The notes under the pieces were generated by a model. It was given only the letters and a program-made list of their open reading frames with translations, was not told the origin of the DNA and searched no databases. The position numbers and the translations under genes were made by a program. This document shows, one piece after another, positions 56,844-64,000 of a stretch of DNA of 64,000 bases. This stretch comes from Mesostigma viride (Eukaryota > Streptophyta > Mesostigmatophyceae > Mesostigmatales > Mesostigmataceae). Location of the stretch: the NCBI GenBank assembly GCA_009746045.1, contig RPFO01000080.1:4813556-4877555 (forward strand). The letters run 5' to 3'. Position 1 is the first letter of the stretch; the number at the start of each line of letters is the position of its first letter.

Positions 56844-57103
56844 CATGTGTGTGTGTCTGGCTGTCTGGGTGGGTGGGTGTGCGTGCTTGGGTGTGTGGGA
56901 CAGTGTGGATGTGGGTGTGCTTGCTTGCGTGGGTGCGTGAGGGAGGGAGTGGCTGGGTGAGCGAGTCAAGCATGCACGTGTCAAACAGCCAGGTAGAAAT
57001 GTCATCCTTTCCCCCCATCATGACAAATCATTGGCATGGATTGTTGTGGCACTGCCATCATGCACTACAGCGCTGAAGAAAATGACGATGGGCAAATATA
57101 TGT
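56163..57103 (+). repeat. ~140 bp direct repeats flanking a simple-repeat tract
   Basis: 56,163-56,305 and 56,962-57,103 share the order GCATGCACGTGTGAAACA / GCATGCACGTGTCAAACA, a CATC-TTCCCCCC block, GATTGTTGTGGCACTGC, ATGCA and GAAGAAAATG. Between them are unique sequence and the arrays at 56,470-56,834. Confidence 0.8.
56470..56834 (+). repeat. Compound array (GGGT)n / (GGGC)n / (GGGT)n / (GA)n
   Basis: The (GGGT)n and (GGGC)n blocks run from 56,470 to 56,750, with single-base slips (GGC, GGGG, GGAT). They are followed by (GA)n at 56,753-56,834. Open frames in all phases are artefacts. Confidence 0.95.
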
Positions 57104-57396
57104 GAAAGCGACACAACATAGCCCATGGCGGTGGCTGCTATCAACAAGCAGCTCTTGCCTCCATGCACAGTCAAACACCTGCATCTTCTTCAATGCAGAT
57201 TATTGACATCTCTTTTGTATATTATGTACAGATTATTTGCATTTGTAATATTATCTGTATACCAATGCAGTTTGCAACATGTAACCAGTGTTGCTAGTAA
57301 TCTGGTAATGTGAGCCGTGTTGATATCAAAGTGCTGCGATGCAAGTCATACATCAGAACTAAAGCGGCAACACTGGCTACGGACACAAAGAGTCAT

Positions 57397-57430
<34 letters not shown>

Positions 57431-58590
57431 CGTGCTTCGTGCATCGCGACTCAGGGCCTGACAAGCTGCGGCCGAGACCAATGCCGAACACACCCATGCT
57501 CAGAGCACATTGCGGATGCCAGGCACACCGCGTTTGCCATGGAACACATGGGTAGACGCTTCGTAAACGTGACAACGAATGACCCGCTGAGATCCCCACA
57601 CTTGCAAGCGCACGGGAAAGGCGGCACACTTACGTTTCATAGATTAGCCGGGGCGAGATAGTAGCTCGTTTGCCTAGCCGTCATTAAGCCTATAGGCGTT
57701 CCAAGAAACGCATGAAATTTCTCTACCAGTACCGGTGGCGCACTATCGGTCTATGATCGCAGAAACTTCTCTTGAAGGGGCCTTACACTGTCGTGCATGT
57801 AACCACGGAGCTTGAATGGTGGCATGACAACGAAAGAAAGTTTTCCTTAAGCCCGACCTCCCCTCCCGCATTCCACTGGTGATATTACAGCTGTTATAAT
57901 TCCTGGAGCTAAAAACATGCGGAAAACATGCTGGGCGAGTCCTGTCAAAATTAAAAACCAACAGACTTAATTGACAGCGCCGTTTAAACGACAGCAAGAG
58001 CTTCCATGCCATCGAACACTGCCCGAGGTTGGTCTAATTTAAAGACTAAGCCTGCCGTCTCAGAAAAAAATGTTCTATGCTCGGAGTCCACGGAATCAGG
58101 AAGTCGGCCCGCAGGTGCCGTACAGATCCGGTAGTGACTCGTGAAGTGAAAGATTTGGGCAGATTTGGGCAGATCGGGTTTGGTCGATCCGGTCCTGGAT
58201 CAGTCCGTACGCTGAAATTTGCGCGCCGTCCGTTGTACTTGAATTTTCAAGGGAAACGAATGTTGCCTCTTTCGGTAATGCAATGCCCAGCTAGCCCAAC
58301 CCTCTCGCCCTTGCCCTTGCCAAGCCGCCTGGCTTACCCGCCAAACCATCGCCAAGGCGCCGGCCGGCCTCGCCTGTCAGAGCTCAAGAACGGCCCTGCC
58401 ACGATCGCAAATGGAGCCAATTCTTGCCCGGCTCCACATCCTTCTCATTCCTCGAGTGGCCGCAAGGCCGGTTGTCGCCGCAGGAATGCGTACGTCGAGG
58501 CCCTCCAGTTCCTCGAACAGGAACGGAAGCTCTTTGTGCCCCAGAAGGGGGGGCGGCTACCGCGACATGTCCTGGATCTACGCTTAAATT
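57104..58590. other. Mostly non-coding stretch
   Basis: A (CA)n run lies at 57,410-57,430. An open frame at 58,077-58,592 (171 residues) has no recognisable domain. A tandem AGATTTGGGC pair lies at 58,150-58,170. Confidence 0.35.
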
Positions 58591-58599
58591 GACGAACCA

Positions 58600-59640
58600 T
58601 GCCAACACCTGTTTATCTTGACCAGCCAATATACCAGCGAGGCCTAGGCGACATCGCCAGGGCGCTCAGCACCCCCGTGAGCCCTCGCGCAGGGCTCCGG
58701 CAGCCACATCGGCTCCCTCCCTCTGCAAGGATGACATCCGAGCAGTGCTCAGAGGAGCCCGTGACCTGGCCGCTGCAAAGATGACATCGCTGAACACCAC
58801 GCTCAACACGGTGGAGGCCCGGGTCTCCAATGTGGAAACCAGGGTCTGGTGATCGTCCACAAGCTCCAACCCGATCAGTTCACGGCGCTACACACCGCGG
58901 CGCAGGCATCTGAAACGCACACTGCACTTGTCTCTCGCCTTAATTACCAGGAGGAGGGCAAGTGCGGCGTGCTCATGAAGAAGCTTGAAGCCATCACCGC
59001 CTACACCGAGGCCCTGGCCTCACAGGTCCCAAAGATAGCGGAGCAGACGGCCACCATCGCATCGATCCCAGCCACCCCGGCAGGATGCTGGCGACCTCCC
59101 GCCGCTCTCCTACTACGCGGACCTGCTGCGGTCAGCGGCCGCCTCAACCACTGACGCCATCGCCACGAAACTGCAGGAGCAAGAGGACCACCGCCAGGCC
59201 AAACAATGGGAGGCCACCAACCGCGCTCGCCGCGAGTGCCGAGTGGTGCATGCTGCGTCGTTTCCCATGGGTGAGACGTTAACCACCCTTTCCGACGAGC
59301 TCAAGAACCAGCTCGATCCTTACCCTCATGGGCCTGGTAGGTGAGGTAGAACTGCGCGGGTGCCCGACCGCCTTAATTCCCCACTCACGGGACAAGGCGG
59401 CTCCCCCACCAGTCTTCGGCTCACCTTCCCCTCCCCTGAGGACAAGAAGCAAGGTTCCTCTCTCGTCGCAAGAGGTTGCACGACCTCACCTGGACGCTAG
59501 CTGGACGCCGGACGACCTGACCCCCCGGCCGCTCAGCAGCAGCAGCGACGCGACCCGTGGCCTGAATACCTCCGCCACAAGCAGGACCCCCAGAAGCCCA
59601 AGGTGTACTGGAAGGGCGGGGACCTGATGATTAACCACAA
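58600..59640 (+). pseudogene. Coiled-coil protein remnant, possibly retroelement ORF1
   Basis: Frames in succession encode helical, heptad-like segments: 'NTTLNTVEARVSNVETRV' near 58,800-58,850, 'KKLEAITAYTEALASQVPKI' at about 58,980-59,040, and an Arg-rich part near 59,170-59,260. They are followed by a Pro/Ser-rich end and 'KVYWKGGDL' near 59,600. Frame changes separate them. Coiled coil plus basic region is the layout of LINE ORF1 or Gag-like proteins, and retroposon sequence follows within about 100 bases, so an ORF1 remnant is plausible but not proven. Confidence 0.35.
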
Positions 59641-59734
59641 TATGTGGTCGCCGGCCCCCTGCAGGCTAGAATAGCCCTAGCTTGAATCATTGGTAGTCAC
59701 TGCCGCCATGTCAGCCATGTCTAGAATGTTTGCC

Positions 59735-60298
59735 TAGCCGAGCCATCATACCTGCGCTGGTTGTCTCCTTGATACCTAGTCACGTGCCCCGCTAACGCAC
59801 GGTACACAACCAGCCATAGCCTTAGCTTAGCCTTTGTACAGGGCTCCATGCATGCTACGTCCTGGCTATGACCAGATTCCTTGCCCACGCTCCTTGTTAT
59901 GATATTCTGATCAGGCACGCCGCAAAGGTGAAAACCATTTGAGTTCAGTGCCGGTCCGCGGAAAACGCGGAAAAACGCGATCTGCAAATGAATCCGACTG
60001 GAATCGAACTGGGGACCTCTCGCACCAACTTTCGCTGACTATAGGACGGACGTCTCCGGATCCTAGGGCATCGCCAACTATGATATGCTCACATGGGTCT
60101 TATCGCACCCACAGAACTTGCCGGATCGTCTATATCGTGTCCGATTGCTGCTGTGGCATGCCTCTGGCTTTAAGGAGAAAGGGGGTCTCTGCCCTTTCTC
60201 AGTTCCTGTTGTGCACACACAGGGGATAAATGCACTACGGTGCTCCGTGACTCCCCAACGGGAGCACGAGTTTAATTAATTAATTGATTAATTAATTA
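59735..60298 (+). mobile_element. (TTAA)-tailed retroposon, copy D, longest copy
   Basis: From about 59,750 (CTGCGCTGGTTGTCTCCTTG) through ACCAGCCATAGCCTTAGC to the hairpin CTCCCCAACGGGAG at 60,249 and a TTAATTAA tail at 60,270-60,298. It contains extra 5' sequence not present in copies B and C but shared in part with 30,400, 30,745 and 34,340, and carries a 173 bp insertion at 59,906-60,078. Confidence 0.8.
59906..60078 (-). mobile_element. tRNA-derived SINE-like insertion with 8 bp target duplication
   Basis: TATGATAT is duplicated at 59,898-59,905 and 60,079-60,086, interrupting retroposon copy D. The minus strand reads AGGTCCCCAGTTCGATTCCAG, a tRNA T-arm with Pol III B box, preceded by a D-arm-like stretch. 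The rest is unrelated sequence with CGCGTTTTTCCGCG / CGCGGACC short repeats. Ends show no terminal inverted repeat, which favours a SINE over a DNA transposon, although 8 bp is also the hAT duplication length. Confidence 0.65.
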
Positions 60299-60548
60299 CT
60301 TAAGTATGGAAGGCATTCTCAAACACAAGCAGTATATACAAATGTCACTGATTTCTAAATCCGAACCCCAACCCAAAGCAAGAGATCCGCTTGATCAAAT
60401 TGGATATCATGGGATCATTGCATGGATCTGCTGGATCATTGTCCAATCCTAAACTCCTGAACGTGTTGCCAGGCGAGTTACCAAGCCATCAAAGCATGCG
60501 CCTGTGTGGGGAGATAATATGGAATGTAGATACTACACCGTCGGCTAT

Positions 60549-61928
60549 CTAGTCCCATGACTCCAAGCCATCCTCTCCTGGCCTTCCTGGGGAAGGGGGC
60601 GCCACATACTGCCTGTCGGGAGGGATGCGGACGCAGGGCTGGCCTAGATCCTGACATTTGCCGCAACCGGCCTGGTCATGCGGGTTCCTGCCATCAACCT
60701 CGGGGGTCATATCACTGCGCAGTATCTGTGTCTGCCGGCACGGGTATACCCTCGTCCTGCAAAGCTTGCACTCCTGCCATGTGTCACAGTACGTGAACGC
60801 GCTCCGCCACATCCTCCATCTAGGCCGGCCTCTTTGTTTGGTGCACCCGAAGGAACAATCAGGGCACCTGAACAACCCAAACACGCGGAGGATCCCCCGG
60901 TACGGCGTGAGCGTGACCACGCGAGCGTGCAATTGCGCAGAAGATGATGACGATGATGATGGGCGCTGCTCCAGCCGAAACATCTCAGGGTGAGTCAGCA
61001 TGAACCCCGCCAGGCTCCACTTGTTTTTCTTGAGCGTCCGCGGCGGTGCACATCTCTTGTGGATCTCCGACAGTGGACACCAGTAGGCTCTTGGGTCTGC
61101 CCCCGAGAACTCTTTCCTGTTACGGATGAACCCATCCAACCTCTCGGCAAACGCTATTTCCGCGGTGGCAGGGTCTTCCTCACGGTGTTGCTGCAACAGC
61201 TGTTGCTTCTCCTCAAGCTCCTTGCGCCGCTTGAGTATCCGTTCTCTCTTCTCCTCCTTTTGCTTCTGCTGCAGAGGCGGCGGCTGCTGCGAAACTCGTT
61301 GCTGTTGTTGTTGTTGCTCCTGCTTCTGCTTCTGCTTCTGCTGCTGCTGCTGCTGCAATAGCCGTTGTTGAGCCTGCTGCGCCTGCATTTGTTGTTGTTG
61401 TTGTTGTTGTTGTTGTTGCTGCTGCTGCTGATGGCGCCATAAACGAGCCTGCTCCTCCTCCCTTTGCTTCTGCTGCAACAAGTACAACTGCTGTTGCTCC
61501 TGCCGCAGCTGCGATCGCTGCTGCTGCAAGTGGTGCCGCTCCTCCTGGACCCGTGTGAGCTCGCCCCGTCGGTTTCCAGCACTAGTGGAGCTCTGGGAGG
61601 ACGAAAAACCGCCCGCATCCCCTGGGTCACAGCAGAGCTCCCGGGACCATACACGGTAGAGGCAGTAGGTGATGACCGCCCCCCCTAAGGAGGCTAGGAC
61701 CGCCGCTAACATGTCCTCTGCTGGGACAAGGGGAACGATTCCAATTAACCCCTGTTTGCCTTGCGAAGGGGTAGTATCGTAGGCTGCAGTGCTACCAGGG
61801 TGCGCGCCCCTGCCGGGGGAGACATTGAAAATGGACGGTCGTGTGTGTGTGTGTGTGTGAAGTGCAATCAATACATACGGATAAAAGTCAGTAAAGAACC
61901 CACACTTAAAAAAATTGAGGAGATGCAT
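60549..61928 (-). CDS. Membrane-anchored, glutamine-rich protein with C-terminal 3CxxC-type zinc finger
   Basis: A 459-residue open frame. The likelier start is the ATG at 61,712 (387 residues), because the first 72 residues include a (CA)n-encoded His-Thr run. The short form opens with a hydrophobic segment 'LAAVLASLGGAVITYCLYRVW', fitting a signal anchor. A Gln/Glu/Arg-rich coiled region follows, encoded by CAG/CAA repeats (about 61,300-61,540 on the plus strand). The last 110 residues have 'GLFRCPDCSFGC', 'WRSAFTYCDTWQECKLC', 'VYP' and 'AGCGKCQDLGQPC', the cysteine order of the 3CxxC zinc finger known from ZAR1 and RTP proteins. In those proteins it binds RNA or assists membrane protein folding. 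The fusion with a membrane anchor and polyQ is unusual. Function here is unknown. Confidence 0.75.
   Translation of the reverse strand: MHLLNFFKCGFFTDFYPYVLIALHTHTHTRPSIFNVSPGRGAHPGSTAAYDTTPSQGKQGLIGIVPLVPAEDMLAAVLASLGGAVITYCLYRVWSRELCCDPGDAGGFSSSQSSTSAGNRRGELTRVQEERHHLQQQRSQLRQEQQQLYLLQQKQREEEQARLWRHQQQQQQQQQQQQQQMQAQQAQQRLLQQQQQQKQKQKQEQQQQQQRVSQQPPPLQQKQKEEKRERILKRRKELEEKQQLLQQHREEDPATAEIAFAERLDGFIRNRKEFSGADPRAYWCPLSEIHKRCAPPRTLKKNKWSLAGFMLTHPEMFRLEQRPSSSSSSSAQLHARVVTLTPYRGILRVFGLFRCPDCSFGCTKQRGRPRWRMWRSAFTYCDTWQECKLCRTRVYPCRQTQILRSDMTPEVDGRNPHDQAGCGKCQDLGQPCVRIPPDRQYVAPPSPGRPGEDGLESWD
61300..61540 (-). repeat. CAG/CAA triplet tract within the 3CxxC gene
   Basis: Mixed CAG and CAA glutamine codons, including about nine consecutive CAA at 61,390-61,416. 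Interruption by Lys, Arg and Glu codons keeps the coiled-coil character. It is likely variable in length between individuals. Confidence 0.85.
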
Positions 61929-63620
61929 ACTGCAAGGTCGGTGCAGCGGTGCGTGGGCAGGCGCTGCAGGCGTGAACGCAGCGTAGCGGTTGTGGTTTTG
62001 GTCCCACCGACTCAGACATTATAATTCATTCTTGATTTGTGTTGGAAAGCTTGGTAGATTGCCAGGGACACTGGATGTGAGAGAAGGTAGACAGTGTTGA
62101 GTCCATGGGGCATGGACCACAATTAGACTGTACCTTGCGCAGCCGCAGGAAATGCGGCTGTATACATCAAAGGGTGCACTGGGTTACACGGTCGATTGCA
62201 AGTGGGCATAAGGTTTGCACCAGTGGCGTGTTCCAGCCAGGGAGTCAGCTGGGTTACCTCAGCTGCCCGGTTGCATATGCCACGGACAGGGAGGGATATG
62301 CAGGCACTTATACAGGGATAGTCATCATAGGGAAGAGCATGATCTGTCCATCCACCAGACCCATCCCCATGCCAGTTGCACATACGTAGTAGCGGGCAGC
62401 GGTGCTCATTGAAAACAGGGCACGTAAATCAGCTGGGCATATGAAACACGGCATACGAAAGAGGCACGCTTCCATATTCACACAGAAGATACACGGACAC
62501 GGACAGTCGGACAGTGTGGTGATTTCAGTCTGCAGCGCTGACGACGCTGAAGAACCAACAGGATCATTTGTGATTTGGTACTAAGAAAGAAAAGGAAGGA
62601 GTCCGGATGCATGAAGGGCGTCAACGTAGCTCCGGAGTTAGGATCGCCAACCATGAGGATGCACCGTTGCGCTAGTGAAGTAGGCATCTGGGGTCAGCTT
62701 GTTCGGGCGTAGTACTGCAGGATCTCACGGAGTTCCTGACGAGACGAGGCTTATTACAGTCAAAGTTGCCTAATCCTGCGGTCCCTCGGGTCAAGCAAAG
62801 TGAGCACTGGATCTGCAACGACGGGATCATGGCGGGGTGATATGGCTAAGAATCTGTCTGGAAAGGGGCCAATTATTGCCCTCATCCGGCCAGACGAAAA
62901 TTGCTTGACCAGTAAATCATTGGGAGCAAGGACGGTACTTAGATAAGCATGGCAACGCTCGTATCATGGGCAAAGCTTACGTAGTGTGAGGAAGGCCAGC
63001 CAACTGCCAAGCTGTTCTTGGAATTTGCCCCGCGCTTTTACGTGGTGCGTTGTTCGGGTGCTCCAGCAGGTAACAGAGGTAAAAGTGTGTAAATATGATT
63101 ATCAACGGGAGGGATCTTTATAATTAAGCCGAGCTGTAGATTACCGTTAGGTATCTGCTGACATTTCAACGTTTTCACTGCCAAGATAATTTTTTTTCGT
63201 GCCTGGCATGGGGGATGGTGGCATGGCAGCAGGAAGGCCTGCCACTTGCCAGTGACCACTGACCCCAGTCCATGGCGACTTGGCGTGGTCCGAATTCCTA
63301 TCATTATGGCCCTTGGGCCTTGCTTAGGCATTAACATTGCTGAGCATGCTGTACAGTACAGTACAGTACTCAGGCTGTACTCACTGTAATACATACATAA
63401 TGCACGTAAGATCTCGGTTGTTCCCGCCCCTACACCCCCCCCCACGTTTAAGATTCTCAGGTTTAAGATCATGAGCCCCTGGATTTGACCTCTACTAGTA
63501 TTTTCGGGGAAATGGGTATATTTTATTAGCCAATTATGGACCAAAGAGGTGAGAGGGGAAATGAGTATCAGCGAATCCTAATGAAGGTGGGCACACACAC
63601 GTGTGGCGGTGACAGGTGAA
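61929..63620. other. Non-coding stretch, no supported gene
   Basis: A (GT)n run lies at 61,843-61,858 just before it. Frames are short. GTACAGTACAGTACAGTACT repeats occur at 63,351-63,369. I see no further structure. Confidence 0.4.
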
Positions 63621-63623
63621 AGG

Positions 63624-64000
63624 CTAATAGGGCGCGTTATTAGACCAGGGAAGCCATTGGACCTGAGTGATGTCGCCATGAGGCATACTGGTGAATACCT
63701 GATTACGGCCCAGTAGATCATGAAAAAGCTGGAGCGGGCTGGGCTTGTCGTTATTGGGCCCTGGGTCCCACACCCTGTGTTGTTCCTGAGCTAACAGCCA
63801 GTAGCGGCGCATAGCCGCATTCCATAGGTATATAAAGCGCCGGACTACGCCGCCGCGGGTATACTCCTCGCGGACCTTAAAGACTGTCTCGTTGCGTATG
63901 GTCCAGATCGCGTATAGCATAGTAGTGCGTAGCCATATCCATTCTGCTTGGGAAACTGAAAGCTCGGACCCTGGTGTGCCAGCAATACCGAAAATGATGG
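63624..64000 (-). CDS. C-terminal part of a non-LTR retrotransposon polyprotein, runs off the window
   Basis: On the minus strand the frame is open from the right edge of the window to a stop at 63,624. It contains 'EWIWLRTTMLYAIWTIRNET', the W-x-I-W-x2-R-N type sequence found after the reverse transcriptase and zinc-binding region of many plant-type LINEs. The segment before it, outside the window, should hold the RT. No stop or shift is seen in these 125 residues, so this copy may be younger than the YADD LINEs at 31-34 kb. It belongs to a different LINE group from those. Confidence 0.6.
   Translation of the reverse strand, partial: IIFGIAGTPGSELSVSQAEWIWLRTTMLYAIWTIRNETVFKVREEYTRGGVVRRFIYLWNAAMRRYWLLAQEQHRVWDPGPNNDKPSPLQLFHDLLGRNQVFTSMPHGDITQVQWLPWSNNAPY

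Noticed and set aside
56227-57076. Four long frames with GGWVGG, RERERE or HPPTHPPT repeats
   Set aside because: Artefacts of the tetranucleotide and (GA)n arrays.
61154-61654. Asn- or Ser-rich minus-strand frames in other phases of the triplet tract
   Set aside because: Alternative phases of the CAG/CAA tract; only the Gln phase continues into the zinc-finger domain.

Overview
This 64 kb window looks like nuclear DNA of a microbial eukaryote, most likely an alga of the green lineage. The evidence is a 12-exon gene with GT-AG introns whose protein follows the plant UPL6 / animal UBE3C type of HECT ubiquitin ligase from its N-terminal 'MFF' start and IQ motif to the catalytic cysteine, an F-box/LRR gene, several classes of eukaryotic transposon, and very abundant simple repeats. 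I see no operons, Shine-Dalgarno-led gene runs or rRNA. The species assignment is inference only.

Layout. 1-2,900: remains of a Mutator-like transposase gene (minus strand) with an AT-hook-like segment at its N-terminal side and a well-formed PHD finger at its C-terminal side. 3,400-9,345: a large inverted repeat (arms of about 1.7 kb) around a 590 bp core of tetranucleotide repeats. Its right arm is split by a 1,435 bp non-autonomous hAT-like element with a 17 bp terminal inverted repeat and an 8 bp target duplication. 9,350-14,170: mostly non-coding, with two minisatellites and a tRNA-like Pol III unit. 14,170-22,140: a complete LTR retrotransposon (713 bp LTRs, 5 bp target duplication, PBS, PPT) whose inside is badly decayed although the LTRs are about 99% identical. 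23,229-24,080: an unusual reverse transcriptase with a YIDD box. 26,900-27,200: a (CCCTGC)n array. 27,834-30,038: an intact intronless F-box/LRR protein gene. 30,450-34,340 and 52,100-54,530: broken non-LTR retrotransposons interleaved with short retroposons ending in (TTAA)n.

36,224-50,534: the UPL6/UBE3C-type gene. I assembled 12 exons whose phases all agree, giving about 1,551 residues. Its introns carry large repeats: (CCAA)n, (GATGGGC)n, an 800 bp minisatellite and a poly-G run. They also carry repeated partial copies of the edges of the neighbouring exons, including the splice sites. I consider this ladder of duplicated exon boundaries the most unusual signal in the window. 56,160-57,100: a tetranucleotide plus (GA)n array between two 140 bp direct repeats. 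60,549-61,928: a minus-strand gene with a membrane segment, a glutamine-rich coiled region and a 3CxxC-type zinc finger. 63,624-64,000: the C-terminal end of another non-LTR element, running off the window.

The working genes I can support are the F-box/LRR protein, the HECT ligase and the 3CxxC protein. The first two suggest ubiquitin-pathway functions, but nothing shows that they act together. The rest of the window is mobile DNA and simple repeats in several layers. Nested insertions with clear target duplications allow part of the order of events to be read.
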